The notes below the pieces were generated by a model. That model was not told where the DNA came from, did no database searches, and saw nothing but the letters and a program-made list of their open reading frames with translations. Made by a program: the position numbers and the translations under genes. From Trichlorobacter ammonificans (GTDB taxonomy: Bacteria; Desulfobacterota; Desulfuromonadia; Geobacterales; Pseudopelobacteraceae), in contig NZ_OW150024.1 in NCBI RefSeq assembly GCF_933509905.1, positions 2,902,001 through 2,966,000 on the forward strand: a DNA stretch of 64,000 nt, given 5' to 3'. Positions 12,551 through 21,237 of this stretch are shown one piece after another; within the stretch, counting starts at the first letter, position 1; every line of letters starts with the position of its first letter.

Positions 12551-12580
12551 TTTATGCCAACAGCTTCCGGGTTTTGTCAA
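12551..12580 (-). promoter_or_regulatory. Sigma-70-type promoter of bioB-larE
   Basis: On the minus strand, TTGACA (12575-12580) and CATAAA (12551-12556) are 18 bases apart, upstream of the second SAM-I aptamer, matching the layout of the metB leader exactly. Confidence 0.65.
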
Positions 12581-12630
12581 TCCTCTTTTCTCCGTCCGCT
12601 CCCCTTCCGTTCGAAGACGAGAAGAGCGTA

Positions 12631-13335
12631 CTACATCTTCAACTCCTTGATGATTTCAGCCTGACGCTGGGCGATGTACATGCCGACCAGATCTTCGCTC
12701 CGCTTGTCGTGCTCGAACAGAAAAATACCCCGGGCCGGCGGACCTTCTCCCTCAAAACGGAGAAAACGGGCCATGATCCGCAACTGTTGCGGCTGGGGGT
12801 AATTTTTCAGATCAAAGGAAAAATTCAGATAAAAGTAGGCAAACTTCCCCAACAGGTTCTTGTCCGGAATCTCCAAGGCACACCCGCCCAGCGACAGATC
12901 CCTGAGCTTTGCCTCGAAAGTGTCCGGCCCCGCTTCCACCGCCAGCCGGAACAGGCCGCCGATCTTAACCCGAAGGGTCGTTCTACGGTCCGGCAGCACC
13001 TCGACATAGGCAAAATCTGAAAGAATAACCTCGTTGGTTTCCTCCTTGAACTCGGCGGTGGCGTAGAGGTCACGCCCGAGCTGTGGAGAGCGGATGATGG
13101 TATAGCGACTGTTCTGGATGGCCCGACTCTGAACTTCGCTGACGCGACAGGCCAGAGTATCACCGAACACGTAGAGAATTTCCACCGGCGACGAAACCGG
13201 TACTTCCTTGTAATAATTAAAAAACTGAAGTGCCGGCTTTGGTTGTTGCGCTAAAAGAGCCAGCCTGTTCAGAATATCGTCGGGTTCTATCCGCTCGAGC
13301 AGGCGCAGCTGGTCTTCATACAGCAACGATTCCAT
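12631..13335 (-). CDS. PilZ-domain c-di-GMP-binding protein
   Basis: 234 residues. The C-terminal half has a PilZ signature: an arginine-rich start (PDRRTTLRV) and DLSLGGCALEIP, matching the RxxxR...(D/N)xSxxG c-di-GMP pattern. The N-terminal half (ILYVFGDTLACRVSEVQ...) resembles the YcgR-N/flagellar-brake-like barrel found in front of PilZ. It therefore probably links c-di-GMP to motility, surface polysaccharide or pili. I chose the ATG at 13335 because GGAGG lies 6 bases upstream; an ATG two codons earlier sits directly against the Shine-Dalgarno. It is monocistronic and divergent from cysS. Confidence 0.85.
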   Translation of the reverse strand: MESLLYEDQLRLLERIEPDDILNRLALLAQQPKPALQFFNYYKEVPVSSPVEILYVFGDTLACRVSEVQSRAIQNSRYTIIRSPQLGRDLYATAEFKEETNEVILSDFAYVEVLPDRRTTLRVKIGGLFRLAVEAGPDTFEAKLRDLSLGGCALEIPDKNLLGKFAYFYLNFSFDLKNYPQPQQLRIMARFLRFEGEGPPARGIFLFEHDKRSEDLVGMYIAQRQAEIIKELKM

Positions 13336-13513
13336 CGCCATCCTCCCTGTTGCCAACTGTACACGGTGACGTGCTCTCCCGCAAGGGGTGTCCTCTTGCC
13401 TTCAGCGGCAAATCATGACACAGTAGCGTAAAAAATCGGAATCATCGGGCCGGGGCGGAGAAGAACCGATTTTCCGCCCCGTTTTCGCCTTGATTCTTCC
13501 TTTCGGAGTGTTC

Positions 13514-14980
13514 ATGGCCCTTCGTCTGTACAATACCCTTTCAGGTGAAAAAGAGCTGTTCGTACCCCGGGAACCCGGCAAGGTCGGCATGTACGTCTGC
13601 GGTGTCACCGTCTACGACTACTGCCATATCGGCCACGCCCGCGCCGGCATCGTCTTCGACGTCATTTACCGCTATTTGTGCTATTCCGGCTATGATGTGA
13701 CCTTTGTCCGCAACTACACCGACATCGACGACAAGATCATCAACCGGGCCAACCGGGAGGGGAGCGACTACCGCACCGTTGCCGACCGCTACATCGCTGC
13801 CTTCGACGAGGACATGGAGCGCCTGGGACTGAAAAAGCCGACCGTCGAGCCCAAGGCCACCGACCATATCGGCGACATTATTACCATCGTGCAGCAGTTG
13901 ATCGAGAAGGGACATGCCTACGAATCGGAAGGGGATGTGTACTTCGCCGTGGAGAGTTTCCCCTCCTACCTGAAGCTGTCCAAGCGGAACCTGGACGACA
14001 TGCTGGCCGGTGCCCGGGTGGAGGTGGGGGAGAAGAAGCGGCATCCCATGGATTTCGCGCTCTGGAAGAACTCCAAGCCGGGGGAGCCCTGGTGGGAATC
14101 ACCGTGGGGCAAGGGACGTCCCGGCTGGCATATCGAATGCTCCGCCATGAGTATGCGGTTTCTGGGTCCCTCGTTCGACATTCACGGCGGCGGTAAAGAC
14201 TTGGTGTTCCCCCACCATGAGAACGAAATCGCCCAGTCCGAAGGGGCCAACTGCTGTCAGTTCGTCACGTACTGGCTCCACAACGGCTTTGTAAACGTGA
14301 ACAGCGAGAAAATGAGCAAGTCCCTGGGTAACTTCTTCACCATCCGGGATGTTCTGGAGCTGTTCGATGCCGAGACGCTCCGTTTCTTCATCCTGTCCGC
14401 CCACTACCGCTCCCCCCTGGACTACTCCGACCAGAACCTGCGTGAAGCCCGCGCCGGTCTCACCCGCATCAACGAGGCCCTGGCCCATCTGGATGCGGTG
14501 CTGGCGGCACCGGCAGGGGCTAGTGTTCCCACCTCCGCCACAGAACTCACCGAGAAAACCGATACCCTGGCGCAGCGTTTCCGCGAGGCCATGGATGACG
14601 ACTTCAACACCGCCCAGGCATTGGGCATCCTGTTCGATCTGGTGCGCACCCTGAATCGCACCCTGGCCGAAGCACCAGCCCCTGACGAGGCTACCCGTTC
14701 GGTGCTGGACCGCCTGCGCCGTACCATTGACCAGATGGGCGAGGTACTGGGACTATTCCGGCAGCGGCCCGCCGACTGGCTGGCGGCCCGCGACGCCGAA
14801 AAGGCCCGCAATCTGACCCTGACGACCGCCGAAATCGAAGCCTTGATCGCCGAGCGGAACGAAGCCCGAAAAAGCCGGAATTTCGCACGCAGTGACGAAA
14901 TCAGAGCCTTCCTGTTGTCTCACAGTATCCAGCTCCTGGATTCGCCGCAGGGTACCACCTGGCAGGCCGTTGGGCAGTAA
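13514..14980 (+). CDS. cysS: Cysteinyl-tRNA synthetase
   Basis: Class I aminoacyl-tRNA synthetase charging tRNA-Cys, 488 residues, cytoplasmic. Seen: zinc cysteine in [18 protein letters not shown] (which includes the HIGH motif), WHIECSAMS and [15 protein letters not shown] zinc ligands, and KMSKS in [11 protein letters not shown]. The DALR-type helical domain follows. The start ATG at 13514 ([14 protein letters not shown]) lies behind GGAGTG and matches family N-termini. No operon partner is evident; the following kinase begins about 95 bases later. Confidence 0.97.
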   Translation: MALRLYNTLSGEKELFVPREPGKVGMYVCGVTVYDYCHIGHARAGIVFDVIYRYLCYSGYDVTFVRNYTDIDDKIINRANREGSDYRTVADRYIAAFDEDMERLGLKKPTVEPKATDHIGDIITIVQQLIEKGHAYESEGDVYFAVESFPSYLKLSKRNLDDMLAGARVEVGEKKRHPMDFALWKNSKPGEPWWESPWGKGRPGWHIECSAMSMRFLGPSFDIHGGGKDLVFPHHENEIAQSEGANCCQFVTYWLHNGFVNVNSEKMSKSLGNFFTIRDVLELFDAETLRFFILSAHYRSPLDYSDQNLREARAGLTRINEALAHLDAVLAAPAGASVPTSATELTEKTDTLAQRFREAMDDDFNTAQALGILFDLVRTLNRTLAEAPAPDEATRSVLDRLRRTIDQMGEVLGLFRQRPADWLAARDAEKARNLTLTTAEIEALIAERNEARKSRNFARSDEIRAFLLSHSIQLLDSPQGTTWQAVGQ

Positions 14981-15075
14981 CCACTGCCTTTGTGTTCCCG
15001 GTATCGGCAAAGGGGGTTGCAACTTAGTGCAGCCATGGTAGGCTGTTTCAGACAGAACCAGACTGTGAGGCTGCC

Positions 15076-16716
15076 GTGGATTGGGAATGCTGCTGGGATC
15101 GGGACATCGTCGCCATGGGCGACTGCCCCAACATCACCGAAGGCGACGAAGACCTGCTCACCTCACGCGCACGGCGCGTGCTTGAAAAATGCTGTGAATG
15201 TGAGCGTTTCCGCCGAGACCTGTCACGCTTCAACGACAGCGGCCACCCGCTGGCGCCGATCATTTCCGTGCTGCACAATGACTACCGCCGCCAGAAAAGC
15301 CAGATCCAGTCGCTGGTCAGCTTTCTGGACAGTAAAACCCTGGAAACCAGATTCCTGCACGAGCTCGGTTCCGTTCTGCAGAGTTCCGTCGATCTCGATG
15401 AGGTGCTCTCCGTTGCCCTGACCGCCATCACGGCAGGCAAGGGATTCGGGATGAACCGTGCCTTTCTGCTGCTGGCCGACCGTGAACGCCATCTGCTACG
15501 CGGCCACTTGGCCATCGGTCCCCGTTCTCTTGAGGAGGCCGGCCAGACCTGGCAGGAGATTGCCAGCACGGATATGGACCTGCAAAGCATGGCGCGCAGC
15601 TTCCAGCAATACAAGCTGCGCAGTGAGCGTGACAAATTCCAGGATATCCTGGACCAGTTGCAGATATCCCTTGACGACCAGGAGCACATCGTGGTCAAGG
15701 CGTTCGAGGATCCCTACCCGCTACTGGTGCGTAATGCCTTCAACAATCCCCAGGTTCCTCCCGACTTCGCCCGGCTGCTGGGGGTGGACACCTTCCTGGT
15801 TCTGCCCCTTATCTCCCGTCATCGGCGTATCGGTGCCATCATTGCCGACAACTTCATCACCCGGCGCCCCATTAGTGACGATGATCTGCGCTCCATTGAA
15901 ACCTTCGCGTTTCCCGTTGCCTTTGCCATCGAACGGGCCTCCCTCTACGACCGGCTCCAGGAAGAGGTTGAAAAACTCCAGATTGCCAACCAGAAGTTGC
16001 ATGAACAGCAGGAGTTGCTGGTCCGCATGGAAAAGATGGCGCTGGTGGGCAGAATCACGTCCAGTGTGGCCCACTCCATCCGTAACCCCCTGACCGTTAT
16101 CGGCGGTTTTGCCCGCAGCATCCTGAAGACCACCCCCAGTAGCGACACCCGACGCGGCTTCATTGAATCGATCGTTGCCGAGACACGGCAACTGGAAGGA
16201 GTGCTGGACGAGGTACTCACCTATTCTGACTCGCTCTACCCCACCAGGGATCTTTGGGATATCACTCAGCTGGTGGAGGCCGCCCAGCGGGAAATCCAGG
16301 ACCGCCTGCTCTACCACGATTATACGGTCCAGTTCCGCTCTGACCGGGAGTTGCCACCGGTCTGGGTTGACTTCAAGCAGACGGTCTACTGTATCCGTAC
16401 CATCATTTTGGTGAACCTGGACGGGCTGGAACATGGCGCCATTACCATTTACCTGTCCCGTAACGGCGACGAGGTCGATGTCAACATTGAAGACAAGGGG
16501 CGCACCCTAAGCGAAGAGGAGTTGGAGGCGATGCTGACCCCCTTCGCGGAAACCTGCCAGATGGGATCGGGATTGAGTCTGGCCTTGTGCCGCAGCATGC
16601 TGGACAAACAGAACATCCCCTTCCTGGTGGTTGCCCCTCCTGAGGGAGGGGTCACCTATACCATCAAACTTCCCACCCGCAAGGAGGAACGCCATGAGCA
16701 GACTGCTGGTAGTTGA
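15076..16716 (+). CDS. GAF-domain sensor histidine kinase with degenerate ATPase boxes
   Basis: 546 residues, no membrane segments, so a cytoplasmic sensor. Residues 95-290 form a GAF domain; a coiled-coil (LQEEVEKLQIANQKLHEQQE) leads into a HisKA-type box SSVAHSIRNPLTVIGGFA with the phospho-acceptor His. The ATPase part is weak: the N-box region reads IILVNLDGLEHG, and the G1 motif is DKGRT rather than DxGxG, although GSGLSLALC resembles G2. It starts at a GTG after GAGG and ends inside the next gene, a receiver protein, its likely partner. Signal and output are unknown. Confidence 0.8.
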   Translation: MDWECCWDRDIVAMGDCPNITEGDEDLLTSRARRVLEKCCECERFRRDLSRFNDSGHPLAPIISVLHNDYRRQKSQIQSLVSFLDSKTLETRFLHELGSVLQSSVDLDEVLSVALTAITAGKGFGMNRAFLLLADRERHLLRGHLAIGPRSLEEAGQTWQEIASTDMDLQSMARSFQQYKLRSERDKFQDILDQLQISLDDQEHIVVKAFEDPYPLLVRNAFNNPQVPPDFARLLGVDTFLVLPLISRHRRIGAIIADNFITRRPISDDDLRSIETFAFPVAFAIERASLYDRLQEEVEKLQIANQKLHEQQELLVRMEKMALVGRITSSVAHSIRNPLTVIGGFARSILKTTPSSDTRRGFIESIVAETRQLEGVLDEVLTYSDSLYPTRDLWDITQLVEAAQREIQDRLLYHDYTVQFRSDRELPPVWVDFKQTVYCIRTIILVNLDGLEHGAITIYLSRNGDEVDVNIEDKGRTLSEEELEAMLTPFAETCQMGSGLSLALCRSMLDKQNIPFLVVAPPEGGVTYTIKLPTRKEERHEQTAGS

Positions 16717-17074
16717 CGACGAGGCCAACATCCGTCTGTTATACAGCGCCGAGTTGACCGACGAAGGGTACGAGGTGGAAACCGCTTCAGGCATTTCCGA
16801 AGCCCTCGAAAAGCTGGCCGCACAGAGCTTCGACCTGGCGCTGCTGGATATCAAGCTCAAGAATGAAAGCGGCATCGAGCTCCTGCAAAAGATCGTCAAG
16901 GAGCGTCACGACATGCCGGTGATCCTCTGCTCCGCCTTCTCCAGCTACAAGGACGACTTCTCCGCCTGGCTGGCTGACAGCTACGTGGTCAAGTCCGGCG
17001 ATCTGACCGAGCTGAAGGAAGAGATCAAACGGGTTCTGGAAAAGAAGGCGCAGCGGCGGGCGGCGGGATTGTAA
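16694..17074 (+). CDS. Single-domain response regulator (CheY-like)
   Basis: 126-residue receiver with no output domain. Seen: acidic pair in LLVVDDEANIR, phospho-acceptor Asp in LALLDIKLKNESG, Ser in LCSAFSSYKDD, and the conserved Lys in YVVKSGDL. Its ATG at 16694 lies inside the kinase gene (23-base overlap) behind AAGGAGG, so the two are coupled. Similar stand-alone receivers act in phosphorelays or bind a target protein directly. The downstream gene is a sugar-nucleotide enzyme about 50 bases later, perhaps cotranscribed. Confidence 0.88.
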   Translation: MSRLLVVDDEANIRLLYSAELTDEGYEVETASGISEALEKLAAQSFDLALLDIKLKNESGIELLQKIVKERHDMPVILCSAFSSYKDDFSAWLADSYVVKSGDLTELKEEIKRVLEKKAQRRAAGL

Positions 17075-17125
17075 GCGGCAAAGCCTGCAATTACATGCCG
17101 ATTCGGCGCACACAAGGAGGTTGTC

Positions 17126-19633
17126 ATGAAAGCCGTCATCATGGCCGGTGGTTTCGGCACCCGTATCCAGCCGCTCACCGGCAGCATCCCCAAGCCGATG
17201 ATCCCGCTCTTCAATCGGCCGATCATGCTGCATATCGTGGAGCTGCTGAAAAAGTACGACATAACCGACCTGGTGATGCTGCTCTACCATCAGCCGGGAA
17301 TCATCAAGAAGTTTTTCCGTGATGGTGCAGATTTCGGGGTCAGAATCACCTACGTTACCCCGTTGCAGGATATGGGGACCGCCGGTGCGGTCAAGGCCGC
17401 GGAAAAGTATCTTGACGAACGTTTTCTGGTCATCTCCGGCGACCTGTTGACCGACTTCAACCTGAAGAAGGTCATCGACTTCCATGACGCCAACAAGGCA
17501 ATGGCCACCATTACCCTCACCTCGGTCAAGGATCCGCTGCAGTTCGGGGTGGTGATAACGGACAAGGAAAAGCGGATTACCCAGTTCCTGGAAAAACCGG
17601 GGTGGGGCGAGGTGATCTCCGACACGATCAACACCGGTATCTACGTGCTGGAGCCCGAGATTTTCAACTACATTCCGGCCGGCGAAAACTTTGACTTTTC
17701 TCAGGATCTGTTTCCGCTGATGCTGCGCAACCAGGATCCGCTGTATGGTGTCACCGCCAAGGGGTACTGGCGGGATATCGGCAACACCGATTCCTACCGC
17801 GAGGCGTACCACGACATCTTCAAAGGGCGGGTCAATCTGAAAATTGACGAGGAAAAGCAGGATTACGTCGGCAAAGACCTGCGGATCGGTACCGACGTCA
17901 CCCTGGAGGACGCCGGCGGCATCGAGGGCACGGTAGTGATCGGCGACAATTCACAGGTTAGTCGTGACGTCAGGATCAAGGATTCGGTCATCGGGCGCAA
18001 CTGCACCATTGAAGCCGGGGTCAGACTGAACCGCTGCGCCATTTGGGATAACTCCTACGTCAAGAAAGGCGCCCGCATCACGGACAGCGTTATCTGCTCC
18101 AATGTGCGGGTCGGCCAAGCCGCTATTCTGGAGGAGGGGGTTATTGTCGCCGATGAAACTTCCATCGGCGACGAGGTCCACATTAAGGCCGATGTCAAAA
18201 TCTGGCCCCGCAAGGTGATCGAGTCCGGCGCCACGGTCACCGCCAACCTGATCTGGGGGGAAAAGTGGAAGAAGTCACTTTTCGAAGGGGCCATCATCAA
18301 AGGCTTGTCCAACGTGGAGCTGACTCCTGAGTTTGCCGCCAAACTGGGATGCGCCTACGGCACCATGTTGCCCAAGGGGAGCTATGTGCTGGGCGGGCGG
18401 GATGCAAAACGTTCTTCCCGGATGCTGAAGCGCTGTTTCGTGGGGGGACTACTGTCCGCCGGCGTCAATGTGCGGGACATGACCATGACCTGTCTGCCGG
18501 TCATCCGTTACAAGCTGAAAACCTTCGGCGAGGTGGGAGGGTTCCACTTCCGGCAGGCATCTGACGATCCGGCATCGATGGAGATCGTGTTTCTGGACGG
18601 CGAAGGGCTGGACTTCTCCAGCAACATGGCCAAAAATGCCGAACGGATCTACTACAAAGAGAATTTCCGCCGTGCCCACCATACCGAGCCGGGGGCACTG
18701 GTCGACATCCCCCAGGCGGTGGACTTCTACCGGGAGGGCTTCCTGCGGGCCCTCAACGTCGAGCAGTGCCGCAAGGCTGCCTGGACCGTAGTGGTCGATT
18801 TCAACTTTGCGCCGGCCTGCCAGGTGCTGCCAATGCTGTTGAACGAGCTGGGCTGCAACGTCGTGGCTTTGAACGCTTACATTGATGAGGGCAAGGGGGG
18901 TGTCTCACCGAAGCCGAAGGATGAAGCCCTTCGTCAGCTTTCCACCATCGTCGGTTCGCTGGGGGCGCAGGCCGGTTTCTGGCTGGAGCCCGGTGCGGAG
19001 GCGATCACGCTGGTTGATGAGACCGGTACCATTCATGACGGTGTCGGCCTGCTTGCTCTGGTAGCGGCGCTCAAGCTCAAAGGGGAAAAGCGGGGGGCTA
19101 TTGCCGTGCCGGTACAGGCACCATCCACCATCGAGCAGATGGCACTCAAGCGAAAATGCTCCGTAACCCGGACGAAAAGCAGTGATCGGGCCATGCTGGA
19201 AGCAGCGTCGTCATCGGAGGTCATCCTTGCGGGAACCATTGACGGCCGCTTCGCCTTCCCGGCGTTTCAGGGGGCCTTTGACGGCATGTTCACCATTGCC
19301 AAGCTGGTGGAGCTCAGTGCAATACTGGCGATTCCCCTGTCCAAGGTGTTGCAGGATGCCCCGACCAGGGCTTTCCACGAAGCGCGTGTCTCCTGCCCCT
19401 GGGAAATGAAGGGGGGAATCATGCGCAAAATGAGCGAGGACAGTCTCGACAAGGAGGCCAGCTTCGTTGATGGCATTAAAGTCCAGTTCGGCAACGACTG
19501 GGTCTTGGTTCTGCCGGATCAGTACTTGCCCTGTGTGCATATTTTCGCGGAAGCGAAAGACGACAGAACCGCTACTAAATTACTCGACAGCTACCAGAAA
19601 AAAGTTGAAGGCTGGAAAAAGGAATTGGCCTGA
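17126..19633 (+). CDS. Mannose-1-phosphate guanylyltransferase-like/phosphomannomutase-like fusion
   Basis: 835 residues in three parts. Residues 1-230 are a nucleotidyltransferase (AGGFGTRIQPLTGSIPKPMIP; ISGDLLTDFN). Residues 250-380 are left-handed beta-helix hexapeptide repeats. The rest follows the alpha-D-phosphohexomutase fold. The mutase part looks inactive: the phosphoserine loop (TASHNP) reads RQASDDP, and the metal loop (DGDxDR) is not recognisable, with TLVDETG in that area. The first half should make an activated sugar (GDP-mannose or another NDP-sugar) for surface polysaccharide or glycans. The second half may be structural or regulatory. GGAGG precedes the ATG. Confidence 0.82.
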   Translation: MKAVIMAGGFGTRIQPLTGSIPKPMIPLFNRPIMLHIVELLKKYDITDLVMLLYHQPGIIKKFFRDGADFGVRITYVTPLQDMGTAGAVKAAEKYLDERFLVISGDLLTDFNLKKVIDFHDANKAMATITLTSVKDPLQFGVVITDKEKRITQFLEKPGWGEVISDTINTGIYVLEPEIFNYIPAGENFDFSQDLFPLMLRNQDPLYGVTAKGYWRDIGNTDSYREAYHDIFKGRVNLKIDEEKQDYVGKDLRIGTDVTLEDAGGIEGTVVIGDNSQVSRDVRIKDSVIGRNCTIEAGVRLNRCAIWDNSYVKKGARITDSVICSNVRVGQAAILEEGVIVADETSIGDEVHIKADVKIWPRKVIESGATVTANLIWGEKWKKSLFEGAIIKGLSNVELTPEFAAKLGCAYGTMLPKGSYVLGGRDAKRSSRMLKRCFVGGLLSAGVNVRDMTMTCLPVIRYKLKTFGEVGGFHFRQASDDPASMEIVFLDGEGLDFSSNMAKNAERIYYKENFRRAHHTEPGALVDIPQAVDFYREGFLRALNVEQCRKAAWTVVVDFNFAPACQVLPMLLNELGCNVVALNAYIDEGKGGVSPKPKDEALRQLSTIVGSLGAQAGFWLEPGAEAITLVDETGTIHDGVGLLALVAALKLKGEKRGAIAVPVQAPSTIEQMALKRKCSVTRTKSSDRAMLEAASSSEVILAGTIDGRFAFPAFQGAFDGMFTIAKLVELSAILAIPLSKVLQDAPTRAFHEARVSCPWEMKGGIMRKMSEDSLDKEASFVDGIKVQFGNDWVLVLPDQYLPCVHIFAEAKDDRTATKLLDSYQKKVEGWKKELA

Positions 19634-19653
19634 GACCATCACCGCAGTACCGG

Positions 19654-19707
19654 AAACCGTACAGCCCCGACTTCGGCGCTCGTGCCGCGGTCGGGGCTGT
19701 ACGGTTC
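19654..19707. terminator. Large hairpin between convergent genes
   Basis: A perfect 17-base stem (19655-19671 with 19690-19706) with an 18-base loop that itself can pair (CGGC/GCCG). It lies between the plus-strand fusion gene and the minus-strand flaF stop. Neither side has a strong T-run, so termination efficiency is uncertain. Confidence 0.6.
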
Positions 19708-19728
19708 CAGCACAAAGAAAGACTGCTA

Positions 19729-20115
19729 TCAGGGGGTTGGCGGCGCCGACCGCAAGCCTGCGGCAAGGTTGAAGTTGATATTGATCACGATGTCAAGCTT
19801 GTGGGGATCGCTGGGAAAGGCCATGACCTCAAACAGCCGTTTGTCGATGAACAGGCTCAGGTTAAGAAGATCCTCACGGACATTTTTAGGAAGCGGATTT
19901 TCCGGCATGGAAAGCTCACTCTGAAAAAAACTCCAGACTTTCTGGTTGTATCGTATCGCTTCATCCAGCATCTTTTCACGCTGGGGAGAGTCCCAGTTAT
20001 CCTGGCACTGCTTCAGCTTCATCGCTGCCTTGCTGAGGACCGATGCTTCCAGTTCGCGGGGAGGAAGAAACTCTTTTCCTTGCTGTTCATAAACTGCCGT
20101 GTACTGGTTCGACAT
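19729..20115 (-). CDS. flaF: Flagellar biosynthesis regulator FlaF (copy 1)
   Basis: 128 residues resembling the FlaF family known from alphaproteobacteria, where it promotes flagellin translation and assembly and opposes FlbT. Seen: a helical pattern with RELEASVLSKAAMKL, then AIRYNQKVWSFF, then LPKNVREDLLNLSLFIDKR and IVININFNLAAGL, matching the family's N-x-x-(L/V)-W and LP-x-x-(V/L)-R segments. The ATG at 20115 lies inside flbT (29-base overlap), behind GGAG, so the pair is coupled. A second copy is encoded at 29.8 kb. Family call is by eye. Confidence 0.85.
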   Translation of the reverse strand: MSNQYTAVYEQQGKEFLPPRELEASVLSKAAMKLKQCQDNWDSPQREKMLDEAIRYNQKVWSFFQSELSMPENPLPKNVREDLLNLSLFIDKRLFEVMAFPSDPHKLDIVININFNLAAGLRSAPPTP

Positions 20116-20494
20116 GGGTGGTAAGCTCCTTCTCGTACTCAATCAGGGTGTGGGCAATCTTCAAGGCCTGGTAGAAGCGGCTGACCGTTATCTGGTCGCA
20201 GATGGCGCTGATATAGGACCGTGTGCTGGGCGCCGCCTCCATAAGGTCATGGGCAAGCGTAAAGAAGTACTCGATATGCGCCGGGCGATTTTCCGCATCG
20301 ATATAAATCAACTGCAACGTGAAGTATAGACGCTTTGCCGGCGTATCCGCTGCTTCTTCCGGCATGATATCCTTTTCACGCAGAATCGGCACGTTATTTT
20401 CGATGAAGAGCTCGGCATGCTTACCGCCGTTACGAATGACGGCCCCGCCGATGATTACCCGTTCATCCGCTTTGAGATTGAGCTTCAGCGGCAC
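20087..20494 (-). CDS. flbT: Flagellin mRNA regulator FlbT
   Basis: 135 residues starting MPLKLNLKADERVIIGGAVI, followed by NGGKHAELFIENNVPILREKD, the FlbT family signature, and ending with ALKIAHTLIEYEKEL. In Caulobacter FlbT binds the flagellin mRNA leader and represses its translation until the hook is complete. Here it lies downstream of the flagellin gene and overlaps flaF. FlbT/FlaF are typical of alphaproteobacteria, so their presence in this chromosome is unusual (see findings). The coiled-coil protein gene ends 12 bases upstream. Confidence 0.9.
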   Translation of the reverse strand: MPLKLNLKADERVIIGGAVIRNGGKHAELFIENNVPILREKDIMPEEAADTPAKRLYFTLQLIYIDAENRPAHIEYFFTLAHDLMEAAPSTRSYISAICDQITVSRFYQALKIAHTLIEYEKELTTHVEPVHGSL

Positions 20495-20506
20495 GGTTAC
20501 GCTATC

Positions 20507-21136
20507 CTACAGTGAAGCGCCAATTGATTCACGCAATTGGGTAACTGCAGCCCGGGTAAAGGTCAGCTGCTCCTCGGCCTGCTTCACCTGACTGTCGGTA
20601 GCGGTCGGCGACAATTCGGGAGTATTCACGCTGGAACGCCTTCCCGTCGGAAACAGGTCATGCCAGAGATAGGCTACCCGCTCATAGACCGGCGCCGGAG
20701 GCGGCGGCACCGTCATCTGATTGATCTGCTCCCGGATTGCCTGATAACTCATCAGAATATCGCGGCGCTCGGCGCTTTCCGGAGGAAAAGGCGGAAAGTT
20801 TTTAACGATTTTTCCCAGCTGTTCTTTCATCTGCGCAATCATGTCCGAAGAAAGCTTCAAAGAAGTGCCGGTTTCGCGAAGACTTTTCGCGGTGCTGTTC
20901 AGCAGTTCGGTGACACTGCCGATTTTCTCCAGCGTTTCAATCGTCTGCTTGGGGACGGTAATGTTCACCGACACCTGCTCAGCCCCCCCTCCATCAGCAA
21001 CGGCAGACGGCGTACGGGGTGGAGACGCGGGATTTTCTCCTGAAGCAGAAACTTCTTTCTGGACCGACAACGGCTGGCTGACAAGCGGCACACTCAGTGT
21101 TGACTGCAAAAGGCTTGATGCGGCGTCTACTCTCAT
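20507..21136 (-). CDS. Hypothetical coiled-coil protein of the flagellin operon
   Basis: 209 residues not assigned to a family. It has a Ser/Pro/Ala-rich N-terminus (about 1-55), a predicted helical centre (VPKQTIETLEKIGSVTELLNS...MIAQMKEQLGKIV), a proline stretch VPPPPAPVYE, then another helical tail. No signal peptide or membrane segment. The start ATG at 21136 follows GTGAGGTG. It lies between flagellin and flbT on the same strand, which suggests a flagellar role such as a flagellin chaperone or assembly factor, but this is context only. Confidence 0.75.
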   Translation of the reverse strand: MRVDAASSLLQSTLSVPLVSQPLSVQKEVSASGENPASPPRTPSAVADGGGAEQVSVNITVPKQTIETLEKIGSVTELLNSTAKSLRETGTSLKLSSDMIAQMKEQLGKIVKNFPPFPPESAERRDILMSYQAIREQINQMTVPPPPAPVYERVAYLWHDLFPTGRRSSVNTPELSPTATDSQVKQAEEQLTFTRAAVTQLRESIGASL

Positions 21137-21170
21137 ATCGCACCTCACGGCAGGAGGGTATCAGACAAAA

Positions 21171-21197
21171 TGGGGGAGAGATACGCTCTCTCCCCCA
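21171..21197 (-). terminator. Terminator after flagellin
   Basis: Minus-strand hairpin TGGGGGAGAG (21188-21197 and 21171-21180 as arms) with loop CGTAT-type bases, followed by TTTTGTCT. It separates the flagellin gene from the coiled-coil/flbT/flaF genes and may allow high flagellin mRNA with lower read-through. Confidence 0.75.
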
Positions 21198-21237
21198 TTA
21201 TTGGGCTGCCTGTTCAGAAAACCCGGACGGACCGGAA

